From assembly GCA_021777755.1 (NCBI GenBank), contig JAJYDE010000033.1, positions 1-45,660 of the forward strand: DNA of 45,660 nt, in the 5' to 3' direction. A program made the position numbers and the translations under genes. This DNA is from Deltaproteobacteria bacterium (GTDB taxonomy: Bacteria; Desulfobacterota; Syntrophobacteria; Syntrophobacterales; Syntrophobacteraceae). The notes under the pieces are model-generated. The model saw only the letters and a program-made list of their open reading frames with translations. It was not told where the DNA came from and did no database searches. The first letter of the stretch is position 1; the number at the start of each line of letters is the position of its first letter. This document shows, piece by piece, positions 1 through 8,600 of the stretch.

Positions 1-2
1 CG

Positions 3-500
3 GGTATCCAGAGGTCCTCTTCGACGCCCTTCGGCGCCTCCACCACCACCTCTCCTCCCGGCAGGAAAAGTTCGGGACAGGCGACCTGGAAGAAAAACCT
101 GGCGGAGATCGCGGTGGCCCACGGCATTCCCTACGTCGCAACGGCCAGCCCGGCCTATCCGGTCGATCTCATGAACAAGGTGAAGAAGGCTTCCCTGGTG
201 CCCGGGCCCGCTTACGTCCATATCTATTCGCCCTGTCCCACCGGGTGGCGGTGCGGGTTGGACCAGAGCCTCGAAGTGGCCCGCCTTGCCGTGGCGACCA
301 AAGTTTTTCCGCTCTACGAGGTTATCGACGGGGAATATGTGCTTTCGCGCAAAACCGTCAATCCCCGGCCGGTTAGCGACTACTTCAAGCCCCAGCGCCG
401 GTTTCGCCATTTGACCGATACCGAAATCGAGTTCATTCAGCAAAGGCTCGACCTGGAGTACAACAGACTTCTCAAAAAATGCGGAGTAGATGCCGCGTGA
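3..500 (+). CDS. porB: Pyruvate:ferredoxin oxidoreductase, beta subunit (3' part only)
   Basis: The reading frame is open from the window edge, so this is the C-terminal 165 residues of a longer gene; the first in-frame ATG (114) is internal. The start of the fragment (GIQRSSSTPFGASTTT) and the following GKSSGQATWKKNLAEIA and HGIPYVATASPAYP are typical of the TPP-binding beta chain of multi-subunit pyruvate or 2-oxoacid:ferredoxin oxidoreductases. The YSPCPTGW segment carries a conserved Cys, and the tail with two Arg-Pro segments is also usual. The beta subunit binds thiamine diphosphate and a [4Fe-4S] cluster and, with the alpha, gamma and delta chains, interconverts pyruvate and acetyl-CoA + CO2. 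The other subunits should lie upstream of the window. A second, fused enzyme of the same superfamily is at 5683-9567. Pyruvate rather than another 2-oxoacid is the likely but unproven substrate. Confidence 0.9.
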   Translation, partial: GIQRSSSTPFGASTTTSPPGRKSSGQATWKKNLAEIAVAHGIPYVATASPAYPVDLMNKVKKASLVPGPAYVHIYSPCPTGWRCGLDQSLEVARLAVATKVFPLYEVIDGEYVLSRKTVNPRPVSDYFKPQRRFRHLTDTEIEFIQQRLDLEYNRLLKKCGVDAA

Positions 501-512
501 TACCCGAAAAGC

Positions 513-549
513 AAGGGCGGACAAGGTAATAATCCTGGTCCGCCCCTTT
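513..549. terminator. Hairpin between convergent porB and flavodoxin genes
   Basis: Arms 515-522 (GGGCGGAC) and 538-545 (GTCCGCCC) pair perfectly. A small inner AGG/CCT pairing and flanking AAG/CTTT pairs extend the stem. It sits just after the porB stop and before the end of the opposite-strand flavodoxin gene, so it probably ends transcription from both sides. The T-tract is short, which weakens the call. Confidence 0.55.
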
Positions 550-587
550 GGTCCAAACGAAATATTTTCGGCCCCGTCGGGGTCGCG

Positions 588-1034
588 CTACTTTGCACCC
601 GCGACCTTTTTGGCTATTTCCCGTCCGTAATCCTGAGCCATTTGGACCCCGCCCTCAAGAGCCGCCGATTTGAGCCTCAGGGCGCCTGCGGCCATGTCCA
701 TCTTGAAAACATTGCTCATCGTGTCGAAAATTCGCCCCGGCGCCTCTCCGCTCCAACCGAACGCGCCGAAGGCCCCGCCGACTTTGCCTTCAAGATTGGA
801 TTTTTCGGCGGCAAACAAAAAGGTCTTCATCGATTGCATCATCTCGCCGTGATAGGTCGCCGACCCGAGGACAATCGCATCGTAGTCGTTTAGTGAAGCG
901 CCGTCGTTTCCGAGTTCGGTGACATTTCGCACCTCCGCATCGCAACCCTCGAAGCGCATCCCTTCGGCAATGAGTTGAGCGATTTTCCTGGTTTGATTGG
1001 TTCTCGTTGCAAAAACGACAAGCCCCTTGGACAT
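588..1034 (-). CDS. Flavodoxin-like FMN protein
   Basis: A 148-residue single-domain flavodoxin, probably an FMN-dependent electron carrier in the cytoplasm. The N-terminus GLVVFATRTNQTRKIA is the FMN-phosphate loop. The later GSATYHGEMM and FGAFGWSGEAP segments match the isoalloxazine-contacting loops found in flavodoxins and in the flavodoxin domain of FprA/rubredoxin:oxygen oxidoreductase. I chose the start at 1034 because AAGGGAGA lies at the right distance upstream; the longer open frame to 1259 runs through the rubredoxin gene in another frame. It is the third gene of a minus-strand operon behind two rubredoxin-type genes (19-nt gap to rubredoxin). This suggests a shared role in electron delivery to oxygen- or peroxide-reducing enzymes. 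The specific partner is not visible here. Confidence 0.88.
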   Translation of the reverse strand: MSKGLVVFATRTNQTRKIAQLIAEGMRFEGCDAEVRNVTELGNDGASLNDYDAIVLGSATYHGEMMQSMKTFLFAAEKSNLEGKVGGAFGAFGWSGEAPGRIFDTMSNVFKMDMAAGALRLKSAALEGGVQMAQDYGREIAKKVAGAK

Positions 1035-1053
1035 ATTGGTATCTCCCTTATTA

Positions 1054-1269
1054 TCAAGAAACCCCGATTTCCTGTTCGCTGTAGCCAACACCGGCCAGTG
1101 ACTTAAAGCACTTTTTCGTTCCTCCGCAAACAGGGCACTTCCAAGAATCGGGAAGATCTTCGAATTTGACTCCCGCCGGTATCTTCGCTTTTCTCTCGCC
1201 CCTGTCCGGGTCGTAGGTAAAGCCGCAGCCGGTCGTTTGACACTGCCACATATCTTCAAGTCTGGCCAT
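1054..1269 (-). CDS. Rubredoxin, CX4C variant
   Basis: A 71-residue rubredoxin, a one-iron electron carrier. The body WQCQTTGCGFTYDPDRGE plus DLPDSWKCPVCGGTK is a clear rubredoxin fold. The four Cys ligands are C10, C15, C45 and C48, so the first pair is CX4C instead of the usual CX2C. From memory, a type-2 rubredoxin of this kind was described from Desulfovibrio desulfuricans. The start at 1269 has AAGGGGGAG just upstream. A C-terminal tail of about 17 residues extends beyond the usual end. It lies between a rubredoxin-like gene (14-nt gap) and a flavodoxin (19-nt gap). All three probably share the promoter region that holds the PerR-type palindrome at 1596-1612. Confidence 0.92.
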   Translation of the reverse strand: MARLEDMWQCQTTGCGFTYDPDRGERKAKIPAGVKFEDLPDSWKCPVCGGTKKCFKSLAGVGYSEQEIGVS

Positions 1270-1283
1270 GACTCCCCCTTGGA

Positions 1284-1475
1284 CTACTTTTTGTCCTTGC
1301 CGTAGCTTTCCTGGTAAATTGTGGGGTCGATATTGCCGGAACCGGCCCCGCCGCAATCGGGGGTGTAGCAGGAAACATCGACGAATTCGCACTTCTTGTT
1401 GCACGACGGGCAGATTTCAGGCGGAGATATGATATCAAGCGTATTCCCACAGTTGTTGCATTTCCAGATGGCCAT
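1284..1475 (-). CDS. Small rubredoxin-like / zinc-ribbon protein
   Basis: A 63-residue protein with Cys pairs C6-X2-C9 (WKCNNCG) and C22-X2-C25 (EICPSCNKKCEF). This is the same short metal-binding ribbon that ends rubrerythrins and forms small rubredoxin-like proteins. Three further Cys (29, 36, 41) follow in CEFVDVSCYTPDCGG, an unusual extra set that might bind a second metal or form disulfides. AAGGAGAG sits upstream of the ATG. It is the first gene of the operon, directly facing the PerR-like regulator and the 17-bp palindrome. A role in peroxide or oxygen defence is inferred from context; iron versus zinc binding cannot be told from sequence. Confidence 0.8.
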   Translation of the reverse strand: MAIWKCNNCGNTLDIISPPEICPSCNKKCEFVDVSCYTPDCGGAGSGNIDPTIYQESYGKDKK

Positions 1476-1595
1476 TTTCTCTCCTTCTTTTGTCGCGCAG
1501 CGGCAATTGTGCGCGGCAGAGCCTCCGGCTGGGCGTGGCTCAAAAAACAGGTTGAATTTATTTCTGAGGAGATAACAAGTAAAAGTTGCTCAAAA

Positions 1596-1612
1596 TTTAG
1601 AATCATTCTAAA
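1596..1612. promoter_or_regulatory. PerR-type operator (perfect 17-bp palindrome)
   Basis: TTTAGAATCATTCTAAA is a perfect inverted repeat around a central C. Its inner 15 bases have the 7-1-7 layout of the Bacillus PerR box (TTATAATNATTATAA), differing at two symmetrical positions. It lies in the 166-bp gap between the divergent rubredoxin operon and the Fur/PerR gene, 30 bp before the regulator start. This is the expected place for an autoregulated operator that also controls the rubredoxin operon. Confidence 0.75.
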
Positions 1613-1641
1613 CTAAAGTCAAGTTACAATGAGGTTTTTCG

Positions 1642-2076
1642 ATGCGGGGGAATGGACAAAGGTCAAAAGAGATGGATAAAGCGCTCAAGGCGGCGGGTTG
1701 CCGGATTTCTTCCCAAAGAAGGGCGATAATCGAACACCTCTGCGCGTCCAAATCGCATCCGAGCGCGAGGCAGATTTTCCAGGAGGTGGGAAAGAAACAC
1801 CCCGGTCTGAGCCTGGCCACGGTTTACAACACACTCGGAGTGCTCAATCGGTTGGGCCAGATAAGGGTGATGCAGTTCGAGGGGGCCGATAACCGTTATG
1901 AGCCTGGCATGGAGCCGCACATAAATCTTATCTGCACCTCTTGCGGGAGTATCGACGATCTTGGGCAAAACGTTTCTTTGCGAGCCGAGGCGATTTTGGC
2001 GGAGGCCGGGTTCGAGGTGTTCGACAGCCGGCTCGAGTACTATGGGCTTTGCGCAAAGTGCCGGAACGGATTTTGA
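1642..2076 (+). CDS. perR: Fur-family regulator, PerR-like
   Basis: A 144-residue Fur-family repressor. An N-terminal winged helix contains HPSARQIFQEV and the recognition segment LSLATVYNTLGVLNRLG. The dimerisation part has two CXXC pairs (C98/C101 and C137/C140) for structural zinc. PerR-type sensory ligands are only partly kept. His39 and His93 are present and an Asp pair lies near 105, but the second His of the usual HXH is Asn95 and the Asp in the RYD-like position is Glu87. The protein may therefore sense peroxide less sharply, or use different ligands. The start at 1642 has a weak GAGG site; ATG 1672 is an alternative that removes 10 residues. The adjacent perfect palindrome supports autoregulation and control of the divergent rubredoxin operon. 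PerR rather than Fur is inferred from the target genes and the box. Confidence 0.85.
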   Translation: MRGNGQRSKEMDKALKAAGCRISSQRRAIIEHLCASKSHPSARQIFQEVGKKHPGLSLATVYNTLGVLNRLGQIRVMQFEGADNRYEPGMEPHINLICTSCGSIDDLGQNVSLRAEAILAEAGFEVFDSRLEYYGLCAKCRNGF

Positions 2077-2145
2077 GCCTAGTGGTTGGAGCCTTGCGGT
2101 TTTGCCGATAGGAAAAAGGCGCGTGCGCGGCGCCGGGGGGGCATT

Positions 2146-2727
2146 GTGAAAAATATTTTGGCACTCTACGGAAGTCCGCGAAGGCGCGGCAACTCGTCAA
2201 CCTTGCTCGAAAAGGCCGTAAGAGGGGCCAGGGAGGCCGGGGCTTCGGTCGAGGAGATCCATCTGCGCGATCTTTCGATCTCTCCGTGCATGGAGATCTA
2301 CGAGTGCCGTAAAACGGGTCGCTGCGCCATGCGGGACGATTTCGACCAGTTGCGCGAAAAGCTGCTTTCCTGTGACGGCCTCATGGTTGCATCGCCCATC
2401 TTTTTTTACACCGTAAGCGCACACACCAAGATTTTCATGGACCGCTGCCAGGAATTCTGGTCGAAAAAATATTTGATCGACAAGGCCCCTTTCGGCCTTC
2501 GCTCGCCGACCCGCAAAGCGCTGTTCGTCTGTGTGGGCGCCACTCGCGGAAGCAAGCTCTTCGAAGGGGTTCTTTTGACCATGAAATACTTTCTGGACGC
2601 CCTCGACATGGAGCTTTGGGCAAGCCTTCTATACCGGGGACTCGACGAGAAGACCGATATCCTGGACCATGCCGCCTACATGGATGAGGCCTACAGGACG
2701 GGTAAAGAACTTGCGGACTCGCTTTGA
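2146..2727 (+). CDS. NAD(P)H-dependent FMN reductase / iron-sulfur flavoprotein-like
   Basis: A 193-residue flavodoxin-fold protein of the NADPH-dependent FMN reductase family. The N-terminal LALYGSPRRRGNSS is the FMN-phosphate loop, and ASPIFFYTVSAHTKIFMDR is the second flavin-contacting segment. Between them three Cys (48, 54, 60) stand in a region where relatives have CXXCXXC. The spacing here is C-X5-C-X5-C, so an iron-sulfur cluster as in classic iron-sulfur flavoproteins is doubtful. The start is GTG 2146, preceded by a run of seven G that can serve as ribosome-binding site. The frame opens earlier (2086), but that part is Arg-rich and unlike the family. It lies 69 bp after the PerR-like gene, possibly co-transcribed, and ends 10 bp from the opposing PPDK-like gene. 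A redox role is likely; the substrate is unknown. Confidence 0.82.
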   Translation: MKNILALYGSPRRRGNSSTLLEKAVRGAREAGASVEEIHLRDLSISPCMEIYECRKTGRCAMRDDFDQLREKLLSCDGLMVASPIFFYTVSAHTKIFMDRCQEFWSKKYLIDKAPFGLRSPTRKALFVCVGATRGSKLFEGVLLTMKYFLDALDMELWASLLYRGLDEKTDILDHAAYMDEAYRTGKELADSL

Positions 2728-2737
2728 AAGGAGGCAT

Positions 2738-5578
2738 TCAGGGTCGGGTGCCCGCCATGAATTGCCTGAGCTCCTCGAGCACCCGTGGAAAGAGGCTTTC
2801 GGAAAATCGAAGACCTGTGGCGGCGATAAGAGAATGCCTCCTGTAGGGGTCGATTTCGAAGTTCCAGGGGCGAAGCTCCATTGAGGTGCCTTTTTGCTTC
2901 AAGTGACGCTGAAATCTTTCCATCTCGGCAACAAGCCCGTCATATTCATCCTTGCCGTAGACCCTGCCTTCGTACTCGCCAAACGAGCAGTCGCCAAACG
3001 AGAGGAAAAGCTCTTTTCCCGAATGCTGATCGTGCATTTGCCGGGTGACCCGGAATTCGGGGCGGCTGGCGAAGAAGGGATCGAACTGGTAGAGTTCGAC
3101 AAAACCGGTGTCGGGGACAAGGCTCGAAAGATCCGCGGGCCGCTCGGCCGAGGTGCGGTCGAGAAACGATCTCAAGTACCTGCACATGAGGGCGAAGTCT
3201 TCTTCGGGGGCGGCAAGGCCGACGCTTACGATCCTCGCGTGCCCCTGGCCGAGCGGAGGCTCGCCGTTTATCACCCGTATGCGTTTGCCCAGGGGCGCAT
3301 CGACTTTGCCGAGATATTCCATGAAACGCTGGGCCAGGAGGTCTTTTTTCATGTAGTCAAGGCCCCCGGAACCCACCTGCAGGCTGTCGAGGTCCTGTTG
3401 ATATTCGAAGTTGCTGGCGAAGACCAAAAAATTGGACCCGGCTGTTTTCATGAGGTGAAAGCCTTCTTTTTCGAAACCGGCCAGAAGGCTCATAGTGTGG
3501 TTTTTGAGGTTTATGTCCCGTATCACGTCGTTTTCGCTCTCACCTCGACAGAGGGCTTTTTTCACCAGGATTTCATGGATCCAGTGAGTCCACCAGGTGG
3601 TGGAGAGCATGAGCGTGCTGATGATTTTGCGGACCTCCGCAGGGAGATCGACGCCGTGATAGGAGAGGGGAGGGCCGAGTTCGAAATCCTCGGCCCGCAC
3701 CTCTTTGAGCCTCATGGCCTTGATTCTGTCACCGTTTCTGAAGCAGCGAAGCCATGTGTCGAAGGTATGCAACAGCCTTATTGCGGGAATCGTCTCGCCG
3801 GCGGCCAGTTTTTTTTCCATGTCGGCGTAGCTTTCCAGCTCCAGTTCCCACTGGTAGTGCACATCGAGCAGTTCCGGATAGCCGCAGTTCTCGTAAGCCC
3901 CCGCGTCGAACTGCTCCTTGAGGTATTCCCAGTCGACGTACAATTTCTTTCTAAGGCGTCTATCCTCGAGAAAATCGGATGAAAGAGTGTGCCCGAGGAT
4001 CCCTCTTTCGCCGTCGAGAAAAACGTTCTTTCCAATAAATTCGAAGACCGTGCTTTCGGGGTTTAGAATCGCGCCTCCTTCCCCTGATAGAGTCAAGGGG
4101 GCGCCATTGACGTCCCTGGTCTTCATCAGGTAGGGTTTCCCGTAGGCCACGGCCGAGACCGCCTCATGCGAGGTGGTGTGGCCGTCGACGCGCACAATGC
4201 CACGGACCCTGGGGTGGTTTACGGCCAGATCGCCCTTGCCGAAAGTGCTCCTGCGAAGCAAAATAACGTCTTGACCGCGTTCTGCCAGCTCCAGGGCGGC
4301 CTCGCTGCCAAAGACCAACACCCCCATGTCGGCGCAGTCGGTAACCGGCTCTCCGGCGGCAAGGGTGCGGAAATCGGTGAAATCTTCCCTGAGGGCTTTT
4401 TCGGGCTGGGCCAAAGCCTGGTTTATGGCCAGGGAGGCAAGCTGGATGGTGGTTTTTCCCTCGTCGATCATATCCCACATGGCCCGTACGGTCGCACTGC
4501 AGGTGGTTCTCATCGGGCGACGCTGGAGAATGAAGAGCCGGCCGGATTCCACCGTGAATTCGATGTCGATCGGGCGTTTGGCGCGCGATTCGAAAGCGTT
4601 GCGAACAAGGAGCAGCATCTCGAATATGGCGGGATAGGAAACCTTGAGGTCCTCGGCCTGCAGAAGCTCCTTCCTCAGTTTTCCGGAAACAATCTTGTCG
4701 CACTGCACCCGGGGTGCCCATTCGATGATCGGATGGTTCGCCCCGGAGCGCTGCTCGCGGGTAAAGAGCACCCCGCTAAGAGACTTGTCGTCCCTGTGGC
4801 CGAAAACCATCTGTTGAACGATTGCCGCGGTGCCCATCGACTCGGAGACGGATTCACCGGGACGCTCGCGGCTTGCACGGGCTTCAACGGCAACCGGCGC
4901 CATCCAGGAGGCGAAAACCGCTTCGATCACATTCTTCAGCTGTCCCCGCGGGCTGGTTTCAAATCCTGGCGGAAAATTGGGGTGGTGCGCGCGGTTCAAA
5001 ATGTCCTTGAATGCCGTGATAAGGGTTCTTAACCCCTCGGGCGGAATTGAGCCCTCCACGCCGAACCCTTTAATGATGCGGTAAAAATCGTCGTAGGCAA
5101 GATCGAGGACCACTTCGCCGTACATGCGAATGGAGGTGAGATAGGTGGTCAGTACGAAGGTTTCGTTTTCACCCGCCGCGATCATGGCCTCGGCCACATG
5201 GTCGTTGATGCCGACGTTTAGCGCGGTGGCAAGAGCGCCGGGAAGCGAAACCGGTGCCCCTCCGCGTACCGCAACCAGCAGGGGCAACCCCCCGCTTTGA
5301 TCGCCGAATTTGCGCCCGGTGCGCTCTTCAAGGGATGCAAGCTCGCAGAGTGCGGCTTCAAACAGGCTTTCGGGAAGCGAGCCTTGCGAGCGATTGTAAA
5401 GGCGCCAGCTTTCCGTTGTGAGGATGAACCCGTCGGGAACGGCGATTCTATCCTCCATGCCTGGAAATATCACGCGAATATCCCGGTAGTCTTCCGCCAG
5501 CTTGGCACCTTTTGCTCCGAGAAGGTCGATATTTCCAGGGTCGGTTTTGGCAAACGGGATGATCAGCGGACTTTGCAT
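2738..5578 (-). CDS. PEP synthase / PPDK-like phosphotransferase lacking the PEP barrel
   Basis: A 946-residue protein. Its first third is the ATP-grasp-like nucleotide domain of pyruvate phosphate dikinase and PEP synthase: LLGAKGAKLAE, VPDGFILTTESWRLYN, VAVRGGAPVSLPGALATALN and IDIEFTVESGRLFILQRRPM. Next comes the swivelling phosphohistidine domain, LLRRSTFGKGDLAV then GHTTSHEAVSAVAYGKPYL, with the phosphorylatable His at about 471. From about residue 570 on I do not recognise the PEP/pyruvate TIM barrel; a different C-terminal part of about 370 residues takes its place. The acceptor of the phosphate is therefore unknown; rifampin phosphotransferase and glucan dikinases are precedents for swapped acceptor domains. 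The ATG at 5578 has GGAGG eight bases upstream, better than the TTG/GTG starts just before it. It lies 104 bp behind the fused PFOR on the same strand, so a link to pyruvate metabolism is likely. Confidence 0.8.
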   Translation of the reverse strand: MQSPLIIPFAKTDPGNIDLLGAKGAKLAEDYRDIRVIFPGMEDRIAVPDGFILTTESWRLYNRSQGSLPESLFEAALCELASLEERTGRKFGDQSGGLPLLVAVRGGAPVSLPGALATALNVGINDHVAEAMIAAGENETFVLTTYLTSIRMYGEVVLDLAYDDFYRIIKGFGVEGSIPPEGLRTLITAFKDILNRAHHPNFPPGFETSPRGQLKNVIEAVFASWMAPVAVEARASRERPGESVSESMGTAAIVQQMVFGHRDDKSLSGVLFTREQRSGANHPIIEWAPRVQCDKIVSGKLRKELLQAEDLKVSYPAIFEMLLLVRNAFESRAKRPIDIEFTVESGRLFILQRRPMRTTCSATVRAMWDMIDEGKTTIQLASLAINQALAQPEKALREDFTDFRTLAAGEPVTDCADMGVLVFGSEAALELAERGQDVILLRRSTFGKGDLAVNHPRVRGIVRVDGHTTSHEAVSAVAYGKPYLMKTRDVNGAPLTLSGEGGAILNPESTVFEFIGKNVFLDGERGILGHTLSSDFLEDRRLRKKLYVDWEYLKEQFDAGAYENCGYPELLDVHYQWELELESYADMEKKLAAGETIPAIRLLHTFDTWLRCFRNGDRIKAMRLKEVRAEDFELGPPLSYHGVDLPAEVRKIISTLMLSTTWWTHWIHEILVKKALCRGESENDVIRDINLKNHTMSLLAGFEKEGFHLMKTAGSNFLVFASNFEYQQDLDSLQVGSGGLDYMKKDLLAQRFMEYLGKVDAPLGKRIRVINGEPPLGQGHARIVSVGLAAPEEDFALMCRYLRSFLDRTSAERPADLSSLVPDTGFVELYQFDPFFASRPEFRVTRQMHDQHSGKELFLSFGDCSFGEYEGRVYGKDEYDGLVAEMERFQRHLKQKGTSMELRPWNFEIDPYRRHSLIAATGLRFSESLFPRVLEELRQFMAGTRP

Positions 5579-5682
5579 CGTCGAAGCCTCCGAGGTCACC
5601 AAGCTTTCAGGGATGGCGCCTGAAATTGGCCACGCGCCATCCCGCCGCCTCTGTTTTCTCCCCGCTTACCCGCTTTTCGCTC

Positions 5683-8600
5683 CTAAGCCCTATATCTTTC
5701 CGCAACGATCTTTTCCACTTCATCCTCGGTGGGCATAGTGTCGCGATAGCCGGCCAGGTACTGGGCCCTGAGCCAGCGGAAAAGGCTCACGGTCTCGTTA
5801 ACCTGGATGATCTCGGGCATGATCTCGCCCTTTTGGGTCTTGATGTGCTGATTGTACTGGCCGAGCATGGAAACCACGTCATAGAAGGTCGCCGGATCAC
5901 GGCTGAGGCCCTTTTTAAAGGACTTGCCCCGAATCGGGTAGATCTTGTCCGGATCGGGGTTGGCGGAGATATCGAGACGCTGGAAAGGTCTTCGGACCGC
6001 GATCTGCCATTTTCTCGATTCGACCATCATGCGGGAGATGAGCGGTCCGGCCCAGTCGGGGGCCTGCTGGCCCTGGGGGCAGGCGGAGAAAAATTCGACC
6101 ACCGAGGGCCCGTTGTAGGCGATGGCTTCCTTCAGGATTTTTATGGCGTACTGCGGATTATCGATACTGAGCTTTGCCGTGTAGACGTGTGAAATCGAGG
6201 TCGCCTGGGCCATGATGCGTCTATGCAGGGTAGTTTTTCCCGCGTAGCGGTTGCCGATGGGCGAAGTGGAGCGGTCCGTGCCGAACCTTGTGGCCCCGGA
6301 CTTTTGCGCCCCGGTGTTCATGTAGCCCTCGTTGTTGAAAATCACCCAGGTGATATCGTAGGATTCCCCCAGGGCATAGTTGAAGGGGCCGTTTCCGATA
6401 TCGTATATGGCCCCGTCGCCGGCAAAGACGATGATTTTGGTAAGAACGTCCTTAAAGCCGTTGATGTATGCCTGGTCGAGGCTGAATTTGGCCCCGAGCG
6501 CCGCGGCCGAGGCCGTGCCAAATCCGTAGTGCCCCGCCTGGTAGATCCGCGAATTGAACGGGTTGGTCAACTCTGAGACCTCGTCGCACCCGGTCGAGTT
6601 GATGCAATAGATGTTGAAGCCATGATCGAGCATGTGCTCGATATCGTCCCGGTGCTTGTCGGAGAGCACCTTGATGCCCTGGTAGAACGTGGCGATCCCT
6701 TGCGGGTGGTTTCTAAGCGACTCGGCGGCAAAAAAGGTGAGAAGGCTTATCGCCCCTTCGCCGCAGCCCGGGCAAAGGGTGTGTCTTCCCGGATACATCT
6801 TGGAGAATACGAACAGGACCTGCTGCATGAGAGGCAGTGTGTCCACGTAAGGGGCCGCATCGGAAGTTCTGTCGAACTCCTTGTATTGCGGAGGAAGAAA
6901 ATCGGTGGGCTTGACTTCCGTTTTGGCAACCATCCTGAGGGCGTTTGCAGGGCATACCTGCTCGCAGATACCGCACCCCTTGCAAGCCTCCTGGACCACG
7001 TTGATGTTGAGTGCGAAGCGCTCCCAGGGAAGTCCGCCGGGGGCCTTTTTGATCGATTTGAAATACCTCTGCGCCTCCTGCGGCAAGGGGTGGTCGGTTA
7101 TGGTGGAGTAGAGGGCCGAATCGGGGCAGGAGGCCGTGCAGATGCCGCACATGGTGCACTTGGACGCATCGTATACCGGCAGTTGTGAGCCGATAAAGCT
7201 CATGTCCCGATATTTGCTGGTGCCACCCGGAACGACCGGTAGAAAGTGGTCCCAGGGGACCTTCCTGCCCTCCGAAATCGGTTTTACCATCTCCTTTTGA
7301 AAGAAGCTCTCGTAGTCGTCCCAGAGATTCGGGGGCTTGATTGTGCCAAGTTCGTCCTTTTCGGTAAGCTCGGCGTGAAGGCCGGCCGAACCCGGACCCT
7401 GTCCGAAGTCTTCGGCGAGGGGAGGGGCGAAGGGGGCCGGGGCACTGGCGTCCGCCTCGGCAAGTCCGCCGGTGCAAGCGGGGACCGCATCTACCGCCAT
7501 TGATGCCCCGAAGCGCAGAAGCGAGAGGTTGGAGTCGATGATCTCCATGCCCTTCTTTTTGCCGAGCTTTCCGCGCAGAATGTTTCCCACCCGCTCTTCG
7601 AAGTCCTTTTCCCCGATGATTCCCCTTTGGGAATTGATCAGCCCGAGGATGGCGGTGCCCGGCAGATTGCGGTTGAGATGCTTTAAGGCCGCGGCCGTAG
7701 CGTCAAAGGCCACCAGGCGTATTTGCTTCTTCGTAATCAACTCCCGGATCTCTTGGGGAAATGAGGCCAGCAGTTCTTCGGACGATCGGGAGGTGTTGAC
7801 GATAAATAGGCCCTTTTCCTTGATGCCTCCCACATATTCGCGAAGTATCTGATCGAGGAGAAACTTCTCATTGAAAAAGGCCAGCACATCGCGCTCGGTC
7901 AGCTCCGAGCTGTTGCGGATGGGAGAATCGCTTATGCGCAGATTCATGAAGACAGCGCCGCCCTTTCTCGCCGCTCCGTAGCGGGCCCCGGACTGGACGT
8001 ATTTGCGCTGCGCTCCGCAGTCTTCCGAATAGATGTAGGCGGCGGTCTCCAGGGCCGTTTTCACCCCCTCGGCGCCGATTCCTATGAAGGTCATTCCCAC
8101 TTCGCGCTCCACGTAGCCCGGAAGTGGCCGGGGAGCGAGGGTATAGGGGCCCTCTACCCCCGCAAAGAAGTCCCGGACGATTTTACCGCCGCTCTTGTCA
8201 ATGCAGGCCCGCATGTTTTCGATCACCGCGCCCGCGTCGTACTTGTTGAAATCCTTGCTTCCAAGCCCGTAGACCCCGTGCAGAAGAGTGGGCATGCCGT
8301 CGCGGCTGTAGATGTGATGCTCGGGCTTGCCTTCCCGGCCCGCGCGCATCGAGACTTGCAGCGCCGCCTCTACGTCTCCCAGCAGAAGCTGGTTGTGCGC
8401 CATGCCGCTTCGCTCCAGCACCGTCACGGCCTTGGCGTTTCGAAGCCCGTAGGCGATCTCCTCGTAGCAGGGGGGAGCGAAAAGCACCGGGCGCACCACG
8501 CCCACCTTCCAGCCCCTGACATTTCTGTAGTAATCGACCACGTCCTTTACCACCCCGGCCCCGGAGCCCATGATCACCACCACCATGTCGGCGTCATCGG

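Noticed and set aside
588-1259. A 223-residue version of the flavodoxin
   Set aside because: The extra 75 residues overlap the rubredoxin gene in another frame, while a good ribosome-binding site and the flavodoxin start motif are at 1034.
2894-5032. Long plus-strand open frames (362 and 288 residues) inside the PPDK-like region
   Set aside because: They are antisense to a gene with clear family motifs, lack ribosome-binding sites and domain signatures, and are the usual product of GC-rich codon use.
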